From assembly GCA_030041195.1 (NCBI GenBank), contig JASHOI010000725.1, positions 1 through 14,724 on the forward strand: a stretch of 14,724 bases of DNA, read 5' to 3'. A program made the translations under genes and the position numbers. The notes under the pieces are model-generated. The model did not search any database and was not told where the DNA came from. It was given only the letters and a program-made list of their open reading frames with translations. The stretch comes from Streptosporangiaceae bacterium (lineage in GTDB: Bacteria > Actinomycetota > Actinomycetes > Streptosporangiales > Streptosporangiaceae). The stretch's first letter is position 1. The number at the start of each line of letters is the position of its first letter. This document shows positions 1-6,510 of the stretch, piece after piece.

Positions 1-1
1 C

Positions 2-946
2 ACCGCGGCCGCCGCGCTGCAGCGGGCCGGGCTCGACGTCCGGTGCCTCGACGTGCCCGACCGCCAGCAGTCCAAGGATCTCGGCACGATCGCCCGGATC
101 GCGGGGGAGCTTGCCGACCTCGCCGTGCACAAGGACGACGTCATCGTCGGGGTCGGCGGCGAGGTCGTGGGCGACATCGCCGGGTTCCTGGCCAGCACCT
201 ACAACCGCGGCATGCCGTTGCTGCTGCTGCCGACCACGCTCGCCGCGCAGGCGGACGCGGCGGTCGGCGGCAAGGCCTCGCTCAACCTGCCGCAGGGCAG
301 GAACCTGGTCGGCACGGTGCACCAGCCGGTCGCCGTCGTCGCCGACGTGGCGCTGGCCGCCGAGCGCCGCTCGCGCGAGTACCAGGCCGGGCTCGCCGAG
401 ATCGTCAAGCACGCGCTGATCAGCGGCCCCGACATGGTCGCGCTCGTCCAGGAGCACGCGCCCGACCTGCGCGACGGCGACGTCGCGACGCTGGCCGAGG
501 TGGTCGCGCGGAGCGTGACCGTGAAGGCGGAGATCGTCAGCAACGACGAGCGGGAACAGGGGGACCGGCTGTACCTGAACTACGGGCACACCTTCGGCCA
601 CGCGATCGAGCAGGTCCGCGGGCTTGATTCCGGCGACGACGGCGAGGCGATCGCGGTCGGCATGATGGCCGCCGCGTACCTCGCGCGCCGCCAGCGGCGC
701 ATCTCGGACGATCTCGTCGGGCTGCACCGCCGGCTGCTCACGGATCTGGGGCTGCCGACCCAGGGAGCCTTTGACCTGGCCGGGCTCAAGGACGCCTGGC
801 TGCGGGACAAGAAGTACCAGGATGGCGCCAGGTTCGTGGTGCTGAACGGGCTCGGCAAGCCCGAGGCCGGGATACCGGCCGATGAGGCCGACCTCGCGGC
901 CGTGGTCGCCGATCTGGCCGAGCCGGCCACCGTCCGCCGCTCCTGA
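2..946 (+). CDS. aroB: 3-dehydroquinate synthase, 5'-truncated by the window edge
   Basis: This enzyme converts DAHP to 3-dehydroquinate, the second step of the shikimate pathway, using NAD and a divalent metal in the cytoplasm. The frame is open from base 2, giving 314 residues of a protein that is usually about 360, so the start lies upstream. Family blocks are visible in order: GDIAGF with TYNRG, LPTTLAAQADAAVGGK, GRNLVGTVHQP, AGLAEIVKHALI, VKAEIV, NDERE, LNYGHTFGHAIE, DGEAIAVGM and DKK. These keep the known substrate-binding Asp, Lys, Asn, Arg and His positions and two metal ligands (Glu of GLAE, first His of GHTFGH). Oddities: the usual HGE/HGA that supplies the third zinc ligand reads DGE, and the NAD-site GGG reads GGE. 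A divergent DHQ-synthase-like paralogue is possible, but the pepQ-efp-nusB neighbourhood favours true AroB. Confidence 0.88.
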   Translation, partial: TAAAALQRAGLDVRCLDVPDRQQSKDLGTIARIAGELADLAVHKDDVIVGVGGEVVGDIAGFLASTYNRGMPLLLLPTTLAAQADAAVGGKASLNLPQGRNLVGTVHQPVAVVADVALAAERRSREYQAGLAEIVKHALISGPDMVALVQEHAPDLRDGDVATLAEVVARSVTVKAEIVSNDEREQGDRLYLNYGHTFGHAIEQVRGLDSGDDGEAIAVGMMAAAYLARRQRRISDDLVGLHRRLLTDLGLPTQGAFDLAGLKDAWLRDKKYQDGARFVVLNGLGKPEAGIPADEADLAAVVADLAEPATVRRS

Positions 947-971
947 CCGCGGGCCGGTGCCGCGCTACGCT
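943..971 (+). promoter_or_regulatory. Promoter for the LLM oxidoreductase gene
   Basis: A -35-like CTGACC (943-948, overlapping the aroB stop codon) is separated by exactly 17 bp from a -10 TACGCT (966-971), a common actinobacterial TANNNT form. The start point would be near 978, giving a leader of about 50 nt. A small hairpin (CCGAA 985-989 with TTCGG 995-999, 5-nt loop) sits in that leader. Assignment is by pattern only. Confidence 0.5.
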
Positions 972-1027
972 CAAGGCACTCAAGCCGAACGGGATTCGGT
1001 CAGCGGTGCCAGCCGGAAGGTCCGAAC

Positions 1028-2071
1028 ATGCGCATAGGGATGTCACTCAGCTACGCGGGCGGCTTCGCCGAGACCGTCGCCGAGCTCGCCGACTACGAGA
1101 AGGCGGGCCTGGACATCGTGTTCGTGCCCGAGGCGTACAGCTACGACGCGGTCAGCCAGCTCGGGTACCTGGCCGCGAAGACCGAGCGGCTGCAGCTCGC
1201 CTCGGGCATCATGCAGCTGTACTCGCGGACCCCGACGCTGACCGCGATGACGGCGGCCGGGCTCGACTACGTCTCCAACGGCCGGTTCGTGCTCGGCATC
1301 GGCGCCTCCGGGCCGCAGGTGATCGAGGGCTGGCACGGCGTCCCGTACGACGCGCCGGTCGGCCGCACCAGGGAGATCATCGAGATCTGCCGCAAGGTGT
1401 GGCGGCGGGAGCGGCTCGAGCACGCGGGCCGCTACTACACGATCCCGCTGCCGCCGGACCAGGGCACCGGGCTCGGCAAGCCGCTTAAGCTGATCAACCA
1501 CCCGGTCCGGGACCGGATCCCGATCTTCGTGGCCGCGCTCGGGCGCAAGAACGTGGAGATGGCCGCCGAGCTGGCCGAGGGCTGGGAGCCGATCTGGTAC
1601 TTCCCGGAGAAGGCGGCGTCGGTGTGGGGCGAGGCGCTGGCGGCGGGAAAGGCGAAGCGCGACCCGTCGCTGCCGCCGCTGGACGTGATGCCGGCCACGA
1701 CCATGCTGGCGATCGGCGACGACGTCACCGGGCTGCTCGAGCTCGGCCGGCCCGCGCAGGCGCTCTACATCGGCGGGATGGGCGCCAAGGGCCGCAACTT
1801 CTACAACGACCTGGTGGTCAAGTACGGGTACGAGGCCGAGGCCACGGCGATCCAGGACGCGTACCTGGACGGCCGGAAGGACGAGGCGGCCGCGATGGTG
1901 CCCGCGTCCCTGCTCGAGGGCACGTCGCTGGTCGGGCCGCGCTCCCACGTTGCCGAGCGGGTCGCCGCGTTCCGCGAGTCCGGCGTGACCACCCTCAACG
2001 TGGCCCCGATGGGCACCACCCACACCGACCGCGTCCACCTCATCGAGCAGATCCGCGACCTGGCCGCCTAA
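1028..2071 (+). CDS. LLM-class F420-dependent oxidoreductase (Rv3520c-like family)
   Basis: This is a 347-residue luciferase-like TIM-barrel protein, of the actinobacterial family that uses coenzyme F420 as hydride carrier. The physiological substrate is unknown. The sequence opens with MRIGMSLSYAGG (first barrel strand). It carries the LASGIMQLYSRTP strand, the block GRFVLGIGASGPQVIEGWHG (about residues 85-104), the segment GRTREIIEICRKVW, and the C-terminal GVTTLNVAPMG block typical of the family. The ATG at 1028 is preceded by GGAAGG with a 7-nt gap, which fixes the start. It lies 81 bp after aroB behind its own promoter and is therefore probably a separate unit. The likeness to the mycobacterial Rv3520c group is from memory of family motifs. 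F420 rather than FMN use is inferred from the family and the host type. Confidence 0.85.
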   Translation: MRIGMSLSYAGGFAETVAELADYEKAGLDIVFVPEAYSYDAVSQLGYLAAKTERLQLASGIMQLYSRTPTLTAMTAAGLDYVSNGRFVLGIGASGPQVIEGWHGVPYDAPVGRTREIIEICRKVWRRERLEHAGRYYTIPLPPDQGTGLGKPLKLINHPVRDRIPIFVAALGRKNVEMAAELAEGWEPIWYFPEKAASVWGEALAAGKAKRDPSLPPLDVMPATTMLAIGDDVTGLLELGRPAQALYIGGMGAKGRNFYNDLVVKYGYEAEATAIQDAYLDGRKDEAAAMVPASLLEGTSLVGPRSHVAERVAAFRESGVTTLNVAPMGTTHTDRVHLIEQIRDLAA

Positions 2072-2126
2072 CAGAGCTGCGCCCACCCCGGCCCGCCGTG
2101 GCCCCGCCGTGGGCCTGCTGGCTTTA

Positions 2127-2157
2127 GCGGTTCGGAAAAGTCCGGTAACCGCCGGAC
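2127..2157 (-). terminator. Intrinsic terminator of the HAD gene, possibly bidirectional
   Basis: This lies between the convergent oxidoreductase and HAD genes. GTCCGG (2140-2145) pairs with CCGGAC (2152-2157) around a 6-nt loop. Read on the minus strand, the stem is followed directly by CTTTT, a short U-run. On the plus strand an alternative longer stem can form: GCGGTTCGGA (2127-2136) with TCCG and AACCGC across a 2-nt bulge, closed by AAAG. Either fold would separate the two facing transcripts. Confidence 0.5.
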
Positions 2158-2191
2158 AAAACCACACCGATAATTGCCGGCGTGCGCCGCG

Positions 2192-2812
2192 CTAGGCGAT
2201 TCCCAGCGCTTGCAGGTCCTGGCGGAGCTGGGCGGCTGACGAGAAGTTCAGGGCCACGATGCCGAGGTCGCGGGCGGCGTCGACGTTGCGGGGCTGGTCG
2301 TCGATGAACACGGTGGCCTGCGGCCGCAGGCCGTGACGGTGCAGCAGGATCTCGAAGATCCGCCGGTCCGGCTTGGCCACGCCCTCCAGGCCGGAGATCA
2401 CGTGGGCGTCGAACCAGCCCATGAACGGGAACCGGGCCCGCCGGACCGAGAACGCGTCGGGTTCCATGTTGCTGAGCGTGTAGCAGGGCATGCCCGAGGC
2501 CTTCACCTCGCTGAGCAGCTCGACGGTGTCGTCGAACTGGCCGGCCACCATCTCCTCGCCGCGCTCGGCCCAGACCATGATCAGGTCCCGGTGCTCGGGG
2601 AACCGCAGCGCGAGCTGCTCGCACGACCGGGTGATGTCGGCGCCCAGGTCGTGGGCGCGATGCCAGTCCGAGGTGCAGACCGAGCCGAGAAACTCCTCCA
2701 TCTCCGCCGGATCGGCGAACAGCTGCCGGTACACGTACCGCGGATCCCAGTCGATCAGCACGCCGCCGAGGTCGAACACGACGGCGTCGATCTCCTGCTG
2801 CTCGCTGGCCAC
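2192..2812 (-). CDS. HAD-superfamily hydrolase (subfamily IA, YihX/phosphatase-like)
   Basis: This is a 206-residue soluble hydrolase of the haloacid dehalogenase fold, probably acting on a small phosphorylated metabolite. All four motifs are present: motif I FDLGGVLIDW with nucleophile Asp14, motif II Ser114 in TLSN, motif III Lys147 in GVAKPD, and motif IV Asp171-Asp172 in VFIDDQPRNV. The residue two after the nucleophile is Gly rather than the usual Asp of HAD phosphatases. This is also true of the YihX-type FDLGNV group, so YihX-like phosphatase is the nearest guess. I chose GTG at 2812 over the in-frame ATG at 2884 for three reasons: homology begins right after it, the longer start would run into pepQ, and a TACCGT box sits 6 nt upstream, suggesting a leaderless message. 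The substrate cannot be read from the sequence. Confidence 0.85.
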   Translation of the reverse strand: MASEQQEIDAVVFDLGGVLIDWDPRYVYRQLFADPAEMEEFLGSVCTSDWHRAHDLGADITRSCEQLALRFPEHRDLIMVWAERGEEMVAGQFDDTVELLSEVKASGMPCYTLSNMEPDAFSVRRARFPFMGWFDAHVISGLEGVAKPDRRIFEILLHRHGLRPQATVFIDDQPRNVDAARDLGIVALNFSSAAQLRQDLQALGIA

Positions 2813-2818
2813 CCGGCG

Positions 2819-2824
2819 ACGGTA
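2819..2824 (-). promoter_or_regulatory. -10 box of a leaderless HAD transcript
   Basis: On the minus strand, TACCGT (2824 down to 2819) is followed by 6 nt and then the GTG start at 2812. This spacing puts the transcription start on or next to the start codon. No clear -35 box is visible. Confidence 0.45.
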
Positions 2825-2858
2825 CCAGCCGTCATCGCAGCCGACCGGGGCAGAGCCG

Positions 2859-2864
2859 TACAGT
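2859..2864 (+). promoter_or_regulatory. -10 box of a leaderless peptidase transcript
   Basis: TACAGT is followed by 7 nt and then the ATG at 2872, so transcription would begin at the start codon. There is no Shine-Dalgarno sequence in the gap, in keeping with leaderless translation, which is frequent in actinobacteria. It lies back to back with the HAD -10 box, 34 bp away. No convincing -35 element is seen. Confidence 0.5.
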
Positions 2865-2871
2865 CGTGGGT

Positions 2872-3966
2872 ATGCCGCCGGCACACGCCGCGCGCCGGGA
2901 GCGGGCGCAGCATGAGATCGCAGAGCTGGGCGCCAACGCCGCCCTGATCACCAGCCGGCCCAACGTCCGCTACCTGACCGGCATGGTCAGCTCGAATGCC
3001 GCGCTGCTGCTGCCCGCGACCGGGCCCGGGGTGCTGGCCACGGACTCGCGGTACGCGGAGGCGGCCGCCCGCGACTGCGGTGACCTCGAGCTGGTGGTCG
3101 ACCGGTTCATCGAGCCCGCGTTGACCAGCCTGGCGGCGACCAGAGGGCTGGGGGTCGTCGCGTTCGAGGCACAGGAAATGACCGTCGAACGGCACGCAGA
3201 GCTCGCCGCGCTGGAGGGCGGGCCCGCGCTGGTGCCGCTCGGGCGGGTGGTCGAGGAACTGCGGATGGTCAAGGACGAGGCCGAGATCGCGCTGCTGGCG
3301 CGGGCCTGCGCGATCACCGCCGAGGCGTTCGCCGCGGTGCTGCCCGACGTGACGCCGGGCCGGACCGAGCGGGAGTTCGCGGTGCTGCTGGAGCGGGCGA
3401 TGATCGACCTCGGCGCTGAGGCGCCGGCGTTCGGCACGATCGTGGCCAGCGGGCCGAACGGCGCGATCCCGCATCACGCGCCCGGCGGCCGGGAGTTCGC
3501 CGCCGGGGACCTGATCACCGTGGACTGCGGCGCCCGCTACGAGGGCTACCACGCGGACATGACCAGGACCGTGGCGCTCGGCGAGCCCGCCGCCTGGCAG
3601 CGGGATATCTACGAGCTCGTGGCCACCGCGCAGCGGGCCGGTGTTGAGGCGGCGACGGCCGGCGCTGACGTTCGCACGGTCGACGCCGCGGCCCGCGACC
3701 TGATCGCCGCCGCCGGGCACGGTGACCATTTCGGCCACGGGCTCGGGCATGGGGTCGGCCTGGAGGTCCACGAGGCTCCGATAATCTCCTGCGGCCGGAC
3801 GGGTACACTCGTGGACCGGGTTCCCGTTACCGTCGAACCCGGGATCTACCTGCCTGGCAGGGGTGGCGTCAGGATCGAGGACACCCTGGTCGTGCGCGAT
3901 GGCCCAGGGGCGGCGGGATCACACCAGATGCTCACCACGACGACCAGGGATCTCCTCGTCTTGTAG
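2872..3966 (+). CDS. pepQ: M24-family Xaa-Pro peptidase (prolidase/aminopeptidase P-like)
   Basis: This 364-residue cytoplasmic metallopeptidase is predicted to cleave the Xaa-Pro bond of dipeptides or peptide N-termini with two metal ions. Residues 1-130 form the creatinase-type N-domain ([10 protein letters not shown]). The linker [12 protein letters not shown] leads into the pita-bread catalytic domain. All five metal ligands are visible: Asp218 in TVDCG, Asp229 in HADMTRT, His293 in LGHGVG, Glu322 in VEPGIY and Glu336 in RIEDT. The supporting His of EVHE is also present. The ATG at 2872 is preferred because the -10 box TACAGT is placed for a leaderless start there. A GTG two codons earlier (2866) is the alternative. 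It is followed 32 bp later by efp, as in most actinobacteria, which fits supply or recycling of proline peptides beside the polyproline translation factor. PepQ versus PepP activity cannot be settled here. Confidence 0.9.
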   Translation: MPPAHAARRERAQHEIAELGANAALITSRPNVRYLTGMVSSNAALLLPATGPGVLATDSRYAEAAARDCGDLELVVDRFIEPALTSLAATRGLGVVAFEAQEMTVERHAELAALEGGPALVPLGRVVEELRMVKDEAEIALLARACAITAEAFAAVLPDVTPGRTEREFAVLLERAMIDLGAEAPAFGTIVASGPNGAIPHHAPGGREFAAGDLITVDCGARYEGYHADMTRTVALGEPAAWQRDIYELVATAQRAGVEAATAGADVRTVDAAARDLIAAAGHGDHFGHGLGHGVGLEVHEAPIISCGRTGTLVDRVPVTVEPGIYLPGRGGVRIEDTLVVRDGPGAAGSHQMLTTTTRDLLVL

Positions 3967-3998
3967 CGGGGCGAGCCCGCACGATGGAGACACGCGCA

Positions 3999-4556
3999 GT
4001 GGCCACCACCAACGACCTCAAGAACGGCATGACCCTCAACATCGACGGCCAGCTCTGGAACGTCGTGGACTTCCAGCACGTCAAGCCCGGCAAGGGCGGC
4101 GCGTTCGTGCGCACCAAGCTGAAGAACGTGCTGTCCGGCAAGGTCGTCGACCGGACCTTCAACGCCGGGGTGCGGGTCGAGCAGGCCAGCGTGGACAAGC
4201 GGGAGATGCAGTACCTGTACCGCGAGGGCGACGACTTCGTGTTCATGGACACGCAAGACTATGACCAGCCGCACATCCCCGCGGCGACCATCGGCGACGC
4301 CGCGAACTACCTGCTCGAGGAGCAGAACGTCGTGGTGGCGTTCAACGAGGGCGTCCCGCTGTACGTGGAGCTGCCGGCGGCCGTTGAGCTGACCGTCAGC
4401 CAGACCGACCCAGGCCTGCAGGGGGACCGGTCGACCGGCGGCACCAAGCCGGCCACGCTGGAGACCGGAGCGCAGATCCAGGTTCCGCTGTTCATTACCA
4501 CCGGGGAGAAGATCAGGGTGGACACCCGAACCGGCCAGTACCTCGGCCGGGCGTGA
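3999..4556 (+). CDS. efp: Elongation factor P
   Basis: EF-P binds between the P and E sites of the ribosome and relieves stalling at consecutive prolines. The 185 residues match the usual length (about 187) and give three beta-barrel domains, about 1-64, 65-127 and 128-185. The C-terminus carries the signature [16 protein letters not shown] and the ending [21 protein letters not shown] chose GTG at 3999 rather than ATG at 3984. It gives [10 protein letters not shown], which aligns with other actinobacterial EF-P proteins, and GGAG lies 9 nt upstream. Lys32 is at the tip of the domain I loop, reading PGKGG. Actinobacterial EF-P normally reads PGKGP and works without lysine modification, so the last loop residue is unusual. 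The gene lies 32 bp after the peptidase gene and 39 bp before nusB, probably in one operon. Confidence 0.96.
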   Translation: MATTNDLKNGMTLNIDGQLWNVVDFQHVKPGKGGAFVRTKLKNVLSGKVVDRTFNAGVRVEQASVDKREMQYLYREGDDFVFMDTQDYDQPHIPAATIGDAANYLLEEQNVVVAFNEGVPLYVELPAAVELTVSQTDPGLQGDRSTGGTKPATLETGAQIQVPLFITTGEKIRVDTRTGQYLGRA

Positions 4557-4595
4557 CCGCTCCCGCAGGTCAGCCGCGCTGCCCGAGGTCGGCCG

Positions 4596-5015
4596 ATGCC
4601 AGCACGCAGTAAAGCCCGCAAGCGGGCGCTCGACATCCTCTACGCGGCCGAAATCAGGAACGTGCCGGTCCTTGATCTGCTCGCCGAGCGCGCCGAGGCC
4701 AGCCCGCCGGTCTCCGGCTACGCCGCCGACCTGGTCAGGGGCGTGCAGGCGCACCGGGACCGGATCGACGAGCTGCTGGCCCAGCACGCCGAGGGCTGGA
4801 CCCTGGACCGGATGCCCCCCGTGGACAGGAACATCCTGCGGATCGGCGTGTACGAGCTGCTCTGGGCACCCGACGTGCCCGACGGGGTCGCGATCAGCGA
4901 GGCGGTGCTGCTGGCCCGCGACCTGTCCACCGACGGGTCGCCCGCCTTCGTCAACGGGCTGCTCGCCCGGCTGCTGGAACTGAAGCCGGAACTCGAGGCG
5001 ACCCCGGACCGGTAA
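4596..5015 (+). CDS. nusB: Transcription antitermination factor NusB
   Basis: This is a 139-residue all-helical RNA-binding protein that, with NusE (S10), binds boxA of rRNA leader transcripts and promotes antitermination. Family motifs are clear: KARKRALDILYAAE at the N-terminus, GVQAHRDRID, the central MPPVDRNILRIGVYELLW, then ISEAVLLARDLSTDGSPAFVNGLLARL. The ATG at 4596 has GAGG 7 nt upstream. It follows efp by 39 bp with no terminator visible between them, so cotranscription is likely. The usual downstream partner in many actinobacteria is the pyrR-pyrB operon. Here it is dinB instead. Confidence 0.96.
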   Translation: MPARSKARKRALDILYAAEIRNVPVLDLLAERAEASPPVSGYAADLVRGVQAHRDRIDELLAQHAEGWTLDRMPPVDRNILRIGVYELLWAPDVPDGVAISEAVLLARDLSTDGSPAFVNGLLARLLELKPELEATPDR

Positions 5016-5046
5016 CCCCGCTCCGGACTGTCGGTGGCCGGGGTTA
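5013..5046. terminator. Inverted repeat at the nusB stop codon, possible terminator
   Basis: TAACCCCG (5013-5020, beginning with the nusB stop codon) is the exact reverse complement of CGGGGTTA (5039-5046), with an 18-nt loop. No U-run follows, which is common for actinobacterial terminators but leaves the call uncertain. The right arm overlaps the proposed dinB -10 box. Confidence 0.35.
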
Positions 5047-5050
5047 GGTT
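5045..5050 (+). promoter_or_regulatory. -10 box of the dinB promoter
   Basis: TAGGTT fits TANNNT. Transcription would start near 5057, downstream of the first possible GTG (5053), which supports the later GTG at 5080 as the dinB start. No good -35 element is seen at the proper distance. Confidence 0.35.
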
Positions 5051-5079
5051 GGGTGCGGAACCACACGAGGGGGCGAGCG

Positions 5080-6312
5080 GTGTCGCACGAACGTGCCGCG
5101 AGCAGCTCCGGCGGGCCGGTCCCGGACGACACCGGCTGCCGCATCCTGCACGTGGACATGGACGCGTTCTACGCCAGCGTGGAGCTCAGGGACCGGCCGG
5201 AGCTGGCCGGCCGGCCGGTCATCGTCGGCGGCACCGGCGGGCGCAGCGTGGTGCTGTCGGCGACCTACCCGGCCCGCGCGTTCGGGGTTCGCTCGGCCAT
5301 GCCGATGGCGCGGGCGATGCGGCTCTGCCCGCACGCCGTGGTGATCCCGCCCAGGCACGGGCTGTACGCGGCGGTGTCGCGGGAGGTTATGGCGATATTC
5401 CGGGCGATAACCCCGCAGGTGGAGCCGCTGTCGCTGGACGAGGCGTTCCTGGACATCTCCGGCGCGCTGCGCCGGCTCGCCAGGACGCCGGCCGGAATCG
5501 GGCAGCTCATCAGGGCCCAGGTCAGCGAGCTGGGGATCACCTGCTCGGTGGGCGTCGCGACGAGCAAGTTCATCGCCAAGCTCGCCTCCAGGCGCTGCAA
5601 GCCGGACGGGCTGCTGGTGGTCCCGGCCGACGGCGTGCTCGGCTTCCTGCATCCGCTGCCGGTCGCCGAGCTGTGGGGTGTGGGCCAGCAGACCGGCCAG
5701 GCGCTGGCCCGGCTGGGGCTGCGCACGGTCGCTGACCTGGCGCAGACCCCGATCGGCACCCTGGAGCGCGAGCTCGGCCGCGCGGCCGCCGCTCATCTGT
5801 CGGCCCTGGCCGCCGGGCGCGACGAGCGCGCGGTGGTGCCGGGCACCCAGGAGAAGAGCATCGGCGCCGAGGAGACCTTCGCCAGCGACGTGTGCGACCC
5901 CGAGGTGATCCGGCGGGAGCTGCTGCGGCTGTCCGGCCGGACCGCGCGCGGGCTGCGCGCCGCCGGCTGCTCGGCCCGGACGGTCGTGGTGAAGCTGCGC
6001 CTGGCCAGCTTCAAGACGATCACCCGGTCGCGGACCCTGCCCGAGCCCACCGACGTGGCGCAGCAGATCTACACCACCGCGTGCGCGCTCTACGCGGCGG
6101 CCGGCCTCGACGCCAGGGCACGGCTGCGGCTGGTGGGCGTGCGGGCCACCGGCCTGATCCCGGCGTCGGCGGCGGCGCAGCAGCTCGCATTCGGTGACCG
6201 GCCGGTCTCCTGGCGCGAGGCCGAGCGGGCGGTGGACCGGATCGCCGGGCGGTTCGGCACCGACGCCGTGCGGCCGGCCATCCTGGTGAACGGCGAAGGG
6301 ACCGAGCGGTGA
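5080..6312 (+). CDS. dinB: DNA polymerase IV (Y-family translesion polymerase)
   Basis: This 410-residue error-prone polymerase copies past damaged bases. The palm begins HVDMDAFYASVE with metal-binding Asp26 and the steric-gate aromatic Tyr31. The second metal pair is Asp120-Glu121 in LSLDEAFLDIS. Other Y-family blocks are ARAFGVRSAMPMARA, CSVGVATSKFIAKLAS with KPDG, the helix-hairpin-helix LWGVGQQTGQALARLGL, the little-finger start KSIGAEETF, and the final strand region GVRATGLIP. QQLAF at 367-371 stands where DinB proteins carry the beta-clamp binding motif. The start is GTG 5080 because GAGGGGG lies 6 nt upstream. GTG 5053 would add nine residues without a ribosome binding site. All catalytic residues are intact, so activity is expected. 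No SOS (LexA) box was recognised in front of the gene. Confidence 0.94.
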   Translation: MSHERAASSSGGPVPDDTGCRILHVDMDAFYASVELRDRPELAGRPVIVGGTGGRSVVLSATYPARAFGVRSAMPMARAMRLCPHAVVIPPRHGLYAAVSREVMAIFRAITPQVEPLSLDEAFLDISGALRRLARTPAGIGQLIRAQVSELGITCSVGVATSKFIAKLASRRCKPDGLLVVPADGVLGFLHPLPVAELWGVGQQTGQALARLGLRTVADLAQTPIGTLERELGRAAAAHLSALAAGRDERAVVPGTQEKSIGAEETFASDVCDPEVIRRELLRLSGRTARGLRAAGCSARTVVVKLRLASFKTITRSRTLPEPTDVAQQIYTTACALYAAAGLDARARLRLVGVRATGLIPASAAAQQLAFGDRPVSWREAERAVDRIAGRFGTDAVRPAILVNGEGTER

Positions 6313-6510
6313 GCCCGGCACATCATCCTTTCTGGCGATATGCCGGTGACTTTCTGCGGCTGGCGGGCGATCGGCGCCGCGCCGGCCGGCCCCGAGACCG
6401 ACGTACCCTTCCGCAGCAAGCGCCGGCGCTCGTATTCTGGAGGCAAAGAGAGGCCGTGAGGCGCAGCTCACCAAGCAACGTCCCCGCGCGCAAGTTTTAT
6501 GGGAGGCACC
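6313..6510 (+). promoter_or_regulatory. Gap before the DUF3040 gene with a possible promoter
   Basis: This 198-bp gap holds no convincing gene. TATTCT at 6433-6438 could be a -10 box for the downstream membrane protein, giving a leader of about 65 nt, but no -35 is evident. GGAGG (6439-6443) before a GTG at 6457 could start a 32-codon reading frame that overlaps the next gene. Its composition gives no support for translation. Confidence 0.25.

Noticed and set aside
3984..3998. ATG 3984 as the efp start
   Set aside because: It adds five residues not seen in the family and lies over the GGAG ribosome binding site of GTG 3999.
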